Shown here one piece after another: positions 25,014 through 33,934 of a stretch of 64,000 nt of DNA. The stretch is taken from assembly GCA_036562385.1 (NCBI GenBank), contig DATCKG010000036.1:49364-113363 (forward strand), written 5' to 3'. The DNA comes from DATCKG01 sp036562385. Its GTDB lineage: Bacteria > Bacillota > Sulfobacillia > Symbiobacteriales > Symbiobacteriaceae. The notes under the pieces were generated by a model. That model was not told the origin of the DNA. It made no database searches and saw nothing but the letters and a program-made list of their open reading frames with translations. The translations under genes and the position numbers were made by a program. Numbering within the stretch: the stretch's first letter is position 1; each line of letters starts with the position of its first letter.

Positions 25014-26690
25014 TTGGCGCGCGGACGCGAAAGGCAAGGAAAGTTGCTTGCCATTCCACTGGGAGGTCTTGGTGAGATCGGAAAGAATTGTATGGCCTTC
25101 CAGTATGGCAACGAGATCGTGGTAATCGATGCCGGGCTGGCGTTTCCCGAGGAGGAGATGCTAGGTGTCGACATCGTCATTCCGGACTTCACCTATCTGT
25201 TGGAGAATCGGGAGAAAGTAAAGGCACTGCTGCTCACGCACGGACATGAGGACCACATCGGCGGCGTTCCCTATCTGCTGCGGAACCTGAACATCCCCAT
25301 CTACGCGACCGCCCTGACGCTGGGACTGGTGGAGGAGAAACTGGCGGAGGTGGGCCTCTCGCTTCATCCGGCTTCCCGGGTTGTCAAGCCGGGGGACCGC
25401 GTGCGGATCGGTTCCTTCGTCGCACAGTTCATCCGGGTCAATCACTCGATCCCGGGATCCTGTGCCATCGCCCTGACCACCCCGGTAGGCACCATCCTCC
25501 ACACCGGTGACTTCAAGTTCGACCAGACGCCGGTGGACGGTGAACCCAGCGATTACGCCCGGCTCACGGAGTTGGGCAACAAGGGCCTGCTGGCGCTGTT
25601 CGCCGACAGCACCAACGCGGAACGGCCCGGTTTCACACCCTCGGAGCGTACGGTGGGGGCAAACATTGACCGGATTTTTCGAGAGGCTAAGGGACGGATC
25701 CTCATGGCCACCTTCGCCTCCAACGTCCACCGGCTGCAGCAGGCCATCACCTGCGCGGTTCGTTACGGGCGGAAGGTCGCCGTGGTGGGGCGCTCCATGG
25801 AGAACACGGTGAACGTGGCCATGCGGCTGGGCTACCTCCACGTTCCCGAGGGAACCATCGTCCCCATCGAGGAACTGAAGCGGCTGCCCCTGCAGAACCA
25901 GGTGATTCTGACTACCGGCTCTCAGGGTGAGCCCATGAGCGCCCTGGCCCGTATGGCGGTCAACGACCACAAGGCTGTGGAGATCATCCCCGGGGATACG
26001 GTCCTGTTCTCCGCCACCCCGATTCCGGGCAACGAGAAAAGCGTGGGCCGGACGGTCGACAACCTTTTCCGCCGGGGGGCCGAGGTGATCTACGACCGGT
26101 CGGCAGGGGTCCACGTCTCCGGCCATGGCAGCCAGGAAGAACAGAAGTTGATGCTCAACCTGACCCGTCCCAAGTTCTTCATCCCCATTCACGGCGAGTA
26201 CCGGATGCTGCTCAGCCACAAGCGGCTGGCGGAGCAGTGCGGCATTCCGCCGGAGAACATCCTGGTGGGCGAAAACGGGTGTGTCTTTGAACTGACCCCG
26301 GACAGCGCCGCCATCACCGGCAAGGTGACGTCGGGGCAGGTGCTGGTGGATGGCCTCGGCGTGGGCGATGTGGGCAACATCGTGCTCCGGGACCGCAAGC
26401 AACTCTCCCAGGACGGTGTTGTCATCGTGGTCATGGCCATGGACCGGGAGACCGGCGCCCTCATGGGCGGACCCGATATCGTGAGCCGCGGCTTTGTCTA
26501 CGTCCGGGAATCCGAGGGGCTCCTGGAGGAAGCCAGGGAGCGGGTCAAGAACGCCCTGTACGACACCCTGGAGCGGAACATCACCGAGTGGGCCGTCCTG
26601 AAGAGCGCCGTCCGGGACGTGCTCAGCAAGTACCTGTATGAAAAGACGCGGCGCCGGCCGATGATCCTGCCCATCATCGTGGAGATTTAG
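25014..26690 (+). CDS. rnj: Ribonuclease J
   Basis: Beta-CASP metallo-beta-lactamase endo/5'-exonuclease, central to mRNA decay in Firmicutes. The 558 residues match RNase J length. The metal motif THGHEDHIGG is at residues 75-84, HTGDFKFD is the next metal site, STNAERPG begins the beta-CASP region, SGHGSQEE holds the motif-C His and PIHGEYRMLL follows. The chosen TTG start at 25014 has AAGGAGG (24998-25004) nine bases upstream. It follows dapA as the rnjB (ymfA) gene does in B. subtilis. Confidence 0.95.
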   Translation: MARGRERQGKLLAIPLGGLGEIGKNCMAFQYGNEIVVIDAGLAFPEEEMLGVDIVIPDFTYLLENREKVKALLLTHGHEDHIGGVPYLLRNLNIPIYATALTLGLVEEKLAEVGLSLHPASRVVKPGDRVRIGSFVAQFIRVNHSIPGSCAIALTTPVGTILHTGDFKFDQTPVDGEPSDYARLTELGNKGLLALFADSTNAERPGFTPSERTVGANIDRIFREAKGRILMATFASNVHRLQQAITCAVRYGRKVAVVGRSMENTVNVAMRLGYLHVPEGTIVPIEELKRLPLQNQVILTTGSQGEPMSALARMAVNDHKAVEIIPGDTVLFSATPIPGNEKSVGRTVDNLFRRGAEVIYDRSAGVHVSGHGSQEEQKLMLNLTRPKFFIPIHGEYRMLLSHKRLAEQCGIPPENILVGENGCVFELTPDSAAITGKVTSGQVLVDGLGVGDVGNIVLRDRKQLSQDGVVIVVMAMDRETGALMGGPDIVSRGFVYVRESEGLLEEARERVKNALYDTLERNITEWAVLKSAVRDVLSKYLYEKTRRRPMILPIIVEI

Positions 26691-26708
26691 GCCGGCCTCC
26701 GCGGCAGA

Positions 26709-26744
26709 CCATGGAGCGGAACGTTCCGCTCCATGGCGTTTTTT
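26709..26744 (+). terminator. Rho-independent terminator after RNase J
   Basis: A perfect 14-base inverted repeat, CCATGGAGCGGAAC (26709-26722) and its complement (26723-26736), followed by CG and six T residues (26739-26744). Confidence 0.92.
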
Positions 26745-26843
26745 GGGAACCTGTATGCCACCACCGGCCGCATCCGGTGGGACCGGGGGTTCCGGGGCAT
26801 ACTAGCGCGGAACGAAACCAGCAAGGACACGGAGCGTGACCTC

Positions 26844-27614
26844 ATGCAGCACTCGGACAACCGGCACAGGCCTGCTCAGGCAGGTGCCGGCTCCCGGCCG
26901 GACAGCGCCCCCGAACCGTCGACCACGCCGGAGCGGCGGAACGCGGTACTGGAAAATCTGGAGGCGGTGGGCACCACGGTGGTTCCCACACCCAAGCCCA
27001 ATATCCACTGCCTGACCATCATCGGGCAAGTGGAAGGGCATGTGGTGCTGCCTTCCCAGAACAAGACGACCAAGTACGAGCACATCATTCCGCAGTTGGT
27101 GGCGGTGGAGCAAAACCCCGACATCGAGGGGCTGATGGTGATCCTCAATACCGTAGGGGGAGACGTGGAGGCGGGGCTTGCCATCGCCGAGATGATCGCC
27201 AGCCTCTCGAAGCCTTCGGTCTCCCTGGTACTGGGGGGCGGCCATTCCATCGGCGTGTGCATCGCGGTGGCTACCACCCGATCCTTTATTGCCTCCACAG
27301 CCACCATGACCATCCACCCCATCCGGCTGTCGGGTCTTGTGATCGGGGTTCCCCAAACCTATGAATACATCGAAAGGATGTCGGACCGGGTGATCCGGTT
27401 CGTGGTGCAAAATTCCCGAATCAGCGAGGAGAAGCTGCGGGAGCTGATGTACCGCACCGGCGAACTGGCCCGGGACGTGGGCACCGTAGTGGTGGGGAAA
27501 GAGGCGGTTCAATACGGGCTGATCGATGAAGTGGGCGGCCTCGCCCAGGCGATGGCGGCTCTCCGCCGGCTCATCGAGGAGCGCCGGGCCCGCCAGCCGG
27601 GGGTGGTTCAGTGA
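26844..27614 (+). CDS. tepA: TepA-like ClpP-family serine protease
   Basis: A 256-residue member of the ClpP/SppA superfamily found next to spoIIIE in Firmicutes; named for a role in protein translocation/germination in B. subtilis, with the exact substrate unclear. After a low-complexity N-terminus of about 45 residues, the ClpP-like core has NTVGGDVEAGLAIAEMI, the nucleophile Ser in GGGHSIGVCIAV and the His in TIHPIRLSG. ATG 26844 is chosen (GGAG at 26831-26834) over the ATG at 26733, which lies in the terminator. Confidence 0.9.
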   Translation: MQHSDNRHRPAQAGAGSRPDSAPEPSTTPERRNAVLENLEAVGTTVVPTPKPNIHCLTIIGQVEGHVVLPSQNKTTKYEHIIPQLVAVEQNPDIEGLMVILNTVGGDVEAGLAIAEMIASLSKPSVSLVLGGGHSIGVCIAVATTRSFIASTATMTIHPIRLSGLVIGVPQTYEYIERMSDRVIRFVVQNSRISEEKLRELMYRTGELARDVGTVVVGKEAVQYGLIDEVGGLAQAMAALRRLIEERRARQPGVVQ

Positions 27615-27841
27615 ACGAATATGGGAACGGTCTGCTGTGGACCCCTCTGCCCCTGGAGCAGGTGCTCGCGTATCCGGAGGGGGCGCCGTCCCCTTGTCTT
27701 GAGGTGCAGATCGGAAGCCGGATCCTTCAGGTGCAACCGGGTGAACACGGTATGGGCGTGATTCAGCGCCTGATCTCCGCGGATCCCGGGGATTACCTGG
27801 ATCCCCGCTGGCAGCCTGGAAGCCGGATCCGGCTGCCCTGA
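27611..27841 (+). CDS. ylzJ: YlzJ-like small protein
   Basis: A 76-residue protein of the YlzJ family, known only by position between tepA and spoIIIE in sporulating Firmicutes. It has the family pattern WTPLPLEQVLAYPEG near the N-terminus and a C-terminal DYLDPRWQPGS segment. Start GTG 27611, overlapping the tepA stop. No function is known. Confidence 0.8.
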   Translation: MNEYGNGLLWTPLPLEQVLAYPEGAPSPCLEVQIGSRILQVQPGEHGMGVIQRLISADPGDYLDPRWQPGSRIRLP

Positions 27842-28018
27842 GGCTACGGATGGCGGCCCTGGGGGATAAAGCAAATCAATTCCGGTGATACAGGCAGGAA
27901 TCTTCACGCCTTCGCCCGAATAACACCATGACGCCTGGCGACTCAGCGGTGTGCAGGCAGGCCGGTGGCTGCCCACATCGGGGGCCCTATCCCGGCGCGA
28001 CTATCGGGGGAAGAGGTG

Positions 28019-28471
28019 ATGTCCGTGCCTTTGATGCTGAAAGATATTTATCAGAGATTATTGGAACGCGGGCATAAGCTGACCCCCCAGCGCTGGGCCA
28101 TCATCGCCATTTTCCTGATGAACAAGGGCCGGCACCTCTCAGCCGATGATGTTTACAGTATGCTCAGGGAGACCTACCCAAACAACGGGATCGCCACCGT
28201 CTACCGAACCCTGGAGCTGTTGGAGGAGATCGACGTCCTCCGCAAGGTGGACTTCGGTGAGGGGCGGGCACGATACGAGTTGAACGATACCGACTCCCAG
28301 AACCATCATCACCTGGTCTGCACTCGCTGCGGTCGGATCACGGAGTTTGAGGACGAACTGGTGACCCGGCTGGAGGAGGTCATCACCCAGAAGACCGGAT
28401 TTGTGGTGCGTGATCACGAAGCCAACTTCTACGGCATCTGTAAGGATTGCCTCACCGCGGAATCCAAGTGA
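28019..28471 (+). CDS. Fur-family metalloregulator
   Basis: A 150-residue transcription factor: winged helix with GHKLTPQRWAII and NGIATVYRTLELLEEI as recognition helix, and a C-terminal dimer domain with HHHLVCTRCG and ICKDC, the two CxxC pairs that hold the structural zinc. Fur, Zur and PerR cannot be told apart reliably from this sequence alone. The start ATG 28019 has GGGGAAGAGG upstream; the ATG at 27965 is not favoured. Insertion of this gene between ylzJ and spoIIIE is unusual. A terminator follows. Confidence 0.88.
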   Translation: MSVPLMLKDIYQRLLERGHKLTPQRWAIIAIFLMNKGRHLSADDVYSMLRETYPNNGIATVYRTLELLEEIDVLRKVDFGEGRARYELNDTDSQNHHHLVCTRCGRITEFEDELVTRLEEVITQKTGFVVRDHEANFYGICKDCLTAESK

Positions 28472-28480
28472 GAAGGGCAG

Positions 28481-28511
28481 GCCCGGCGCCGACTCGGTGC
28501 CGGGCTGTTTT
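28481..28511 (+). terminator. Terminator after the Fur-family gene
   Basis: GCCCGGCGCC (28481-28490) pairs with GGTGCCGGGC (28496-28505), with one G-T pair, followed by TGTTTT. Confidence 0.85.
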
Positions 28512-28604
28512 GCCGCTTGGTGAAGACGGGAGAGGTAGGGCGATCTGACCGGTAACTGGGATCCAATGGCTCTGACACCGGAATCTCGCAGTCCCGCATG
28601 GGTG

Positions 28605-28613
28605 TGTTATACT
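28605..28613 (+). promoter_or_regulatory. Extended -10 promoter for spoIIIE
   Basis: TGTTATACT: TG plus TATACT, a one-mismatch -10 with the extended motif, about 75 bases before the spoIIIE start. No good -35 is apparent at the expected distance. Confidence 0.5.
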
Positions 28614-28689
28614 GAAAAAAGGACATGCCAATCATTGCCTCGGCCTGGCGAGCCACCACCGGGGCGTTTCTCAGCAGGAGGTTGCATTC

Positions 28690-31110
28690 GTGGCACATCG
28701 GGCCGTGCGCAGACGACAGAGCAAACGCTCGGCAAGCGTAGAAAGAGTTCCTGGCCTCCACCAGGAGGTGCTGGGCCTGCTGCTGGCCGGAGCCGGCATC
28801 TGGTTCTTCCTGGCCCTGTCGGGAAGCGGCGGTGGGATCCTGGGCGAGTGGCTGTACACGGTCATCACCTGCACGGCGGGGAAGGCCGGAGCCTGGGTGA
28901 TCGCCGGCGCCCTGGTCTGGCTGGGCGGGTATCTGATCTACCTGCGGGTGTACGACCGGCCCTTTGTCTGGGGCCGCCCGGCCTGGGGCACGCTGCTGCT
29001 TTTGCTGACCTTTCAGGTGGCGGTGCAGCTGGCCGCCTACCCGGACCATCCCCTCGGCGGCGATGTGGAAAACGCCTTCAGGGGGTTCGGCGGCGGTCTG
29101 GTGGGCTATGGATTGGCCACGCTGCTGACCCGGGCTTTCGGGATGGCCGGGCGGTATGTGGTGCTGGTGACCGCGGCGCTGGTCGCGGTGGTGCTCAATA
29201 CCGGCATTAGCCTGGGCCAGGCCATCCGCTGGAGCCGGCAGCGGCTGGGGGCCGCGGTGAGCGGCGTCCGGGGCGCCGCGGCGGACCTGAAGGGGCTGCT
29301 TACCGCTTCCGAGGAAGAAGCGAAGGCCCCATCCGAGTCGGGGCGCAAGTCGGGGCGTGCGGCTGCTGCCACCGAGGAGATGAACACCCTGGAGCGGCAT
29401 GACCCGGAACCAGCGACGTCCGAGCCGACCATTCGCATCGGCGGCACCGTCGAGGCGCCACAGCCACAGCCCCATTCCGATCCGGTGGTGCATCTGCCGC
29501 AGCCGGTCCGCCGGGAGGAGGCCGCCTCCCAGACGGCGACGCCGGCCCGCCTGGTGACCGATGCCAAGGGCCAACTGGCGCTGGATCCCGAGACCCTGGG
29601 AGACGCCTACCAACTGCCGCCCATCAGCATGCTGCCCAAGCCGGTTCACTCCGGGGGCCCCAGCATCCAGGACTACAAGGAGCGGGCTGATCTGTTGGTG
29701 CGGACGCTCCGCAGCTTCGGCGTGGAGGCCCGGGTGGTGGAGATCAGTCCGGGACCGGTGGTGACCCGGTACGAACTGCAGCCCGGAGAGGGCGTCCGGG
29801 TCCACAAGTTCACCCAACTGGCTGACGACCTGGCCCTGGCCCTGGCTGCGGAGGACATCCGCATCGAGGCGCCGATCCCCGGGAAGGCTGCGGTGGGGAT
29901 CGAGGTGCCCAACAAGGTGCGCCGGTCCGTCCCCCTTCGGGAAGTGATGGAGACACCGGCTTTCCTGAACAGCCCGTCGAAGCTGACGGTGGCTTTCGGA
30001 CAGGACAATGCCGGGAACCCGGTGGTCTGGGACCTGGCCAAGATGCCGCACCTCCTGATCGCAGGGTCTACCGGGTCGGGCAAATCGGTCTGTATGAACA
30101 CCATCATCTGCTCCCTGCTGTTCAAGGCCCGGCCGGATGAAGTCAAGATGCTGATGATTGATCCGAAGATGGTGGAGCTTTCCACCTACAACGGGATTCC
30201 GCATCTGATGGCGCCGGTGATCACCGACCCGAAGAAGGCTGCCGGGTATCTCAAGGGCGCCGTCAAGGAGATGGAGCGGCGGTACGAGCTTTTCGCACAG
30301 GTGGGCGCCCGGAACATTCAACAGTACAACCAGATTTGCCGGAATGATCCGGGCCCTGATCCGGAGCATCCGCGGAAGCCGCTTCCCTACGTGGTCATCT
30401 TCATCGACGAGCTGGCTGATCTGATGATGGTGGCACCGGTGGATGTGGAGGATTCCATCTGCCGGCTGGCCCAGATGGCCCGGGCCTGCGGGATGCACCT
30501 GGTCATCGCTACCCAGTCGCCCCGGGTGGACGTCATCACCGGCCTGATCAAGGCCAACATCCCTTCCCGCATTGCCTTTGCCGTCTCCTCCCAGGTGGAT
30601 TCCCGGGTGATCCTGGACTACGCAGGGGCAGAGCGGCTGCTGGGACGGGGCGACATGCTCTTTCATCCCAGCGGCCTGTCCCGGGCGATCCGGGCCCAGG
30701 GCGCCTACATCGGGGAGCGGGAAGTGGAGGCGCTGGTCAAGTTTGTCAAGGCCCAGGCCAAACCCGTCTACACCGCCGAGGAGGTGGCGGTGGAGGTGAA
30801 TACCCCCCGGCGGGGGGCCGGCCACGGGGAAGGAGGCGAGCCCACCTCCGCGGTGGAGGCGGTTTTCCCGCAGGCGGTGCGGATCGTCATCGAGCACGGA
30901 CAGGCCTCCGTCTCCATCCTGCAGCGGCGGCTGCGCTGCAACTACAACAAGGCAGCCCGTCTCATCGACATGATGGAGGAACGGGGATTCATCGGACCGC
31001 ACCAGGGCTCCAAGCCGCGGGAGGTGCTCATCACCATGGCCCAGTGGCAGGAGCTGTTTGGCGAGACCGAATCCCGGGGCGCCGGCAAGAGCGGGTCCGG
31101 AAGTGCATAA
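28690..31110 (+). CDS. spoIIIE: DNA translocase SpoIIIE/FtsK
   Basis: Septal motor that pumps chromosomal DNA, in sporulation into the forespore. The 806 residues have four predicted membrane helices in about the first 180 residues, a Pro/Ala/acidic linker (about 200-290), the alpha/beta domains, Walker A (AGSTGSGKS, near residue 460), Walker B (VVIFIDELADLM, near 570), a QSPRVDVITG motif, and a C-terminal gamma winged helix (residues 725-795, VSILQRRLRCNYNKAARLIDMME) that reads orienting sequences. GTG 28690 has AGGAGG at 28676-28681. The gene order tepA-ylzJ-spoIIIE supports the SpoIIIE assignment; the gene is structurally equivalent to ftsK. Confidence 0.95.
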   Translation: MAHRAVRRRQSKRSASVERVPGLHQEVLGLLLAGAGIWFFLALSGSGGGILGEWLYTVITCTAGKAGAWVIAGALVWLGGYLIYLRVYDRPFVWGRPAWGTLLLLLTFQVAVQLAAYPDHPLGGDVENAFRGFGGGLVGYGLATLLTRAFGMAGRYVVLVTAALVAVVLNTGISLGQAIRWSRQRLGAAVSGVRGAAADLKGLLTASEEEAKAPSESGRKSGRAAAATEEMNTLERHDPEPATSEPTIRIGGTVEAPQPQPHSDPVVHLPQPVRREEAASQTATPARLVTDAKGQLALDPETLGDAYQLPPISMLPKPVHSGGPSIQDYKERADLLVRTLRSFGVEARVVEISPGPVVTRYELQPGEGVRVHKFTQLADDLALALAAEDIRIEAPIPGKAAVGIEVPNKVRRSVPLREVMETPAFLNSPSKLTVAFGQDNAGNPVVWDLAKMPHLLIAGSTGSGKSVCMNTIICSLLFKARPDEVKMLMIDPKMVELSTYNGIPHLMAPVITDPKKAAGYLKGAVKEMERRYELFAQVGARNIQQYNQICRNDPGPDPEHPRKPLPYVVIFIDELADLMMVAPVDVEDSICRLAQMARACGMHLVIATQSPRVDVITGLIKANIPSRIAFAVSSQVDSRVILDYAGAERLLGRGDMLFHPSGLSRAIRAQGAYIGEREVEALVKFVKAQAKPVYTAEEVAVEVNTPRRGAGHGEGGEPTSAVEAVFPQAVRIVIEHGQASVSILQRRLRCNYNKAARLIDMMEERGFIGPHQGSKPREVLITMAQWQELFGETESRGAGKSGSGSA

Positions 31111-31127
31111 CGAAAGCGAAACAGCAA

Positions 31128-31173
31128 ACCGACCGGTGGAAGGCCCGCAGGGCCGCACCACCGGTCGGTTTTT
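31128..31173. terminator. Terminator between spoIIIE and the convergent minus gene
   Basis: ACCGACCGGTGG (31128-31139) and CCACCGGTCGGT (31158-31169) form a 12-base stem, followed on the plus strand by TTTTT (31169-31173). The reverse strand also carries a T-rich flank, so it may serve both genes; it overlaps the stop of the minus gene. Confidence 0.85.
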
Positions 31174-32542
31174 AGTTACCCGCGGACTCAATGGTTGCCA
31201 CCAACACGTGGGGCCAGTGGGGGTCCGGGCTGGGTGCCTTGCGGTCGTCCGCGGTGACCAGCAGGGTGTCGTAGCGTGCCAGGGGCAGCCCCGGTCCCTC
31301 CTCGGCCCGGAAGTTTTCGCCCCACACCCGGGTCAGCGGCCCCAAAGGCTGGCGCATGCCGGAGCGCTGGTTGAGCAGCCAGAGCCGGTAGCCGTTGAAG
31401 GGGCGATCCAGACCAGGGACCCTTCCCAGGGCCGCTGGGCTGGGCAGTCCCCGCACGGTGACGACGACGCGGCCCTCCCGGAGATGGAGGACTGCGGTAC
31501 CCGCTGCCCGAGGCGCCATGGGATGGCGACTGTGCAGGGTGATGGTGAGGGTGGCGGGGGCAATTCCCGGCGGCTGATACGCCGGCGGTGCCTGTGCGGC
31601 GGAGGGCTGTTCCGCCGGCACCGCTGCATCACCCATCGGAGCCGGCCCGCCAGATCGGTTGGATTCCGCCGGGGCGGCCGGCGCTGGCTGGGCAGGCGCC
31701 GCCGCGGTGGCTGTCGCGGCGTCCTCTGCCGGCATGCCGCTGACCAGCGCGGACGGGCCCGCCGGCGTCTCCGTGACCGGCATGGCCGGATCCGCCGGCA
31801 GGCTGCCGGCCGCCGTGGGGGTCTCGGGCGTGGGCGCCGGCGCCTCAGGGGCCACTTCCGCTGCCGCCACCGGCGGGGACTCCGCCTGGCGTGCAAGAGC
31901 GGGCGCCGGCGCGGAAGCCGCATCGGGCGGCGCTTCCAGAGCGGGGGGTTCCTGAGAGACGTGGCTGGTCACGGTCGCGGGCGCCGCTTCCGGTGCAGCG
32001 TCTTGCACGGAGGGCGGCGACTCCGCCGCCGGCTGCTCCTGTCCTGCAGCGGTACCGGCGGGCACGGCTGCCAGCACCGGGTCTGTCCGATCGCCGGCGG
32101 TCGAAGGCGAGGGGGCTGCCGCAGGTTCGCCGTGAAGCCAGATCAGCGGACCCTCCAGGACCGGGACGGCGCCCGCCGGGCTTCCCCCGAAGGGCTCCAC
32201 CGTAACCCGGACGACGGCGGGACTGGTGAGCCCCAGTTCATCGGCCGCCCGGGTGCAGGTGCCACTGCCGCCGCCGGTGGCCCCTGTGTTGAAGGCGCCG
32301 ACGCTGACGGGCCCCGAACTGCCGACGATCCAGCCTTCGTAGTAGAACGCGCCGCCGGGGCGCCGGTCGGACAGGGTCCGCCCGTTCTCCACAAAGATGG
32401 TCACGCGGCAGTGCCGTTCATCACCGGTGACCAAACAGTAGCCTTCCAGGGGGCGGTCCGGGTCCTGACGGAACCTGGCCGCGGCCTGCCCGATCTCGGT
32501 GAGCCGGGCCACCGCCAGGCGCACTGCAGGTCCATCCAGCAT
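31172..32542 (-). CDS. Two-module Ala/Pro-rich protein, RskA C-terminal-like
   Basis: A 456-residue protein I cannot place in a family with certainty. The C-terminal third (NGYRLWLLNQRSGMRQ, PLGPLTRVWGENF, and LPLARYDTLLVTADD) resembles the C-terminal domain of anti-sigma-K factors (RskA) in pattern. The N-terminal part (residues 1-130) shows a weaker version of the same pattern: YYEGWIV, SVGAFNTG and VRVTVEPFGGSP. Between them lies about 180 residues of Ala/Pro/Glu-rich low-complexity sequence. No signal peptide or membrane helix is seen, unlike typical RskA. ATG 32542 is chosen because AAGGAGGAT lies just upstream on the minus strand. The whole gene is intact and GC-rich like its neighbours. 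The call is by resemblance only. Confidence 0.6.
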   Translation of the reverse strand: MLDGPAVRLAVARLTEIGQAAARFRQDPDRPLEGYCLVTGDERHCRVTIFVENGRTLSDRRPGGAFYYEGWIVGSSGPVSVGAFNTGATGGGSGTCTRAADELGLTSPAVVRVTVEPFGGSPAGAVPVLEGPLIWLHGEPAAAPSPSTAGDRTDPVLAAVPAGTAAGQEQPAAESPPSVQDAAPEAAPATVTSHVSQEPPALEAPPDAASAPAPALARQAESPPVAAAEVAPEAPAPTPETPTAAGSLPADPAMPVTETPAGPSALVSGMPAEDAATATAAAPAQPAPAAPAESNRSGGPAPMGDAAVPAEQPSAAQAPPAYQPPGIAPATLTITLHSRHPMAPRAAGTAVLHLREGRVVVTVRGLPSPAALGRVPGLDRPFNGYRLWLLNQRSGMRQPLGPLTRVWGENFRAEEGPGLPLARYDTLLVTADDRKAPSPDPHWPHVLVATIESAGN

Positions 32543-32705
32543 GGGGCGATCCTCCTTCCCTACCACGGACACAGCGCTTATCTCCATGCCTATGCCACAG
32601 GGGTCGCCCCCTAGTCATGGGAGGTTGCGGTCGGTCCTGGATGCGCTTCCCGCCATCACCGTTTCAGGCAAAATCAGGAGGAATGCAGACGGAAGAGTGC
32701 GAATA

Positions 32706-32721
32706 GACATATATGAATGTC
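32706..32721. repeat. Inverted repeat upstream of the acyl-CoA operon
   Basis: GACAT (32706-32710), six bases, then ATGTC (32717-32721), about 43 bases before the acyl-CoA dehydrogenase start. Its size fits a TetR-type operator, but it is short and may be chance. Confidence 0.25.
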
Positions 32722-32763
32722 GACTGCGCAGTGGGTCACAGGCATGGGGAGGGATGGAGGCAG

Positions 32764-33909
32764 GTGAGCCTCAGCTTCGACCTCACACAGGAGCAGCGGA
32801 TGATCCGGGACCTGGCCCGGGAGTTCGCGGAGGAAGTGCTGGCGCCGGGCGCCGCGGAGCGGGACCAGACAGGTGCCTTCCCCCTGGAGGAGGTCCGCCA
32901 GATGGGGAAGCTGGGCCTGCTGGGGATTCCGTTCCCCGAGGAGTACGGCGGCATGGGCGGTGACACGGTCTCCTACGCGCTGGCGGTGGAGGAGATCAGC
33001 CGGGTGGACGCCTCGGTCGGGCTGACCATGGCGGCCCACTGCTCCATCGGCATGGGACCCGTCTACTACTTCGGCACCGAGGAGCAGCGGAGGCGGTGGC
33101 TGCCCGGCGCAGCCAGGGGAGAGTACCTGGCCTCCTTCGGACTCACGGAGCCCGAAGCCGGCTCCGACGCCGCCGCCACGCAGACGCGGGCGGTGCGGGA
33201 CGGCGATGAATGGGTCATCACGGGATCCAAGCAGTACATCACCAACGCCTTCTACTGCGGCTATGTGGTCTGCACGGCGGTAACCGAGCCGGGCAAGGGG
33301 CACAAGGGGATCAGTGCCTTCATCGTCCCGAATCCGACGCCGGGGTTCACCATCGGCGAGCCGTACCGGAAGATGGGGCTGCGGTCCTCCGACACCCGCC
33401 CGCTTTACTTTGACGGGGCGCGCATCCCCGCAGAGAACCTCCTGGGCAAGGAAGGAGAGGGGTTCCGCCAGTTCATGATCACGCTGGACGGGGGGCGCAT
33501 CTCCATCGGCGCCATGGCCGTGGGCATCGCTCAGGCTGCCCTGGATGCGGCCCTGCAGTATGCCCGCACCCGTCGGCAGTTCGGCCAGTCGATTTCCCGC
33601 TTCCAGGCCATCCAATTTAAGCTGGCGGACATGGCCATGGAGGTGGAACTGGCCCGGACCATGGTCCTTAAGGCGGCATGGCTGAAGGATCAGGGCCGGC
33701 CCTATACCCGGGAGAGCGCCATGGCCAAGCTTTTCGCCTCCGAGGTGGCTACCCGGGCGGCCAACCACGCCATACAGATCCACGGCGGTGCCGGCTACAT
33801 GGAGGACTATCCAGTTTCGCGGTTCTGGCGGGACGCCCGCCTGACGGAAATCGGCGAAGGCACCAGCGAGATCCAGCGGCTGGTGATTGCCAAGCATCTG
33901 GGTCTGTAA
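32764..33909 (+). CDS. Acyl-CoA dehydrogenase
   Basis: FAD enzyme that introduces the alpha-beta double bond in acyl-CoAs. The 381 residues match the family: SFGLTEPEAGSDAAAT, WVITGSKQYITN, and the C-terminal GAGYMEDYPVSRFWRD and EIGEGTSEIQR. The catalytic Glu is in EGTSEIQ, the position of short/medium-chain enzymes; isovaleryl-CoA dehydrogenases have Ala or Gly there, which argues against that substrate. GTG 32764 is preferred over the ATG at 32713 because GGGATGGAGG lies just upstream and the family N-terminus starts here. First gene of a seven-gene operon. Confidence 0.93.
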   Translation: MSLSFDLTQEQRMIRDLAREFAEEVLAPGAAERDQTGAFPLEEVRQMGKLGLLGIPFPEEYGGMGGDTVSYALAVEEISRVDASVGLTMAAHCSIGMGPVYYFGTEEQRRRWLPGAARGEYLASFGLTEPEAGSDAAATQTRAVRDGDEWVITGSKQYITNAFYCGYVVCTAVTEPGKGHKGISAFIVPNPTPGFTIGEPYRKMGLRSSDTRPLYFDGARIPAENLLGKEGEGFRQFMITLDGGRISIGAMAVGIAQAALDAALQYARTRRQFGQSISRFQAIQFKLADMAMEVELARTMVLKAAWLKDQGRPYTRESAMAKLFASEVATRAANHAIQIHGGAGYMEDYPVSRFWRDARLTEIGEGTSEIQRLVIAKHLGL

Positions 33910-33934
33910 ACCGGAAGCGGCAGGGGGGAAGGCC

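Noticed and set aside
28429..31191. 920-codon minus-strand reading frame opposite spoIIIE
   Set aside because: It is the shadow of spoIIIE, which has all expected motifs in its own frame.
31058..32614. 518-codon plus-strand reading frame opposite the Ala/Pro-rich gene
   Set aside because: It is very Gly/Arg/Ala-rich and lacks a ribosome binding site. The minus frame has a clear ribosome binding site and domain patterns.
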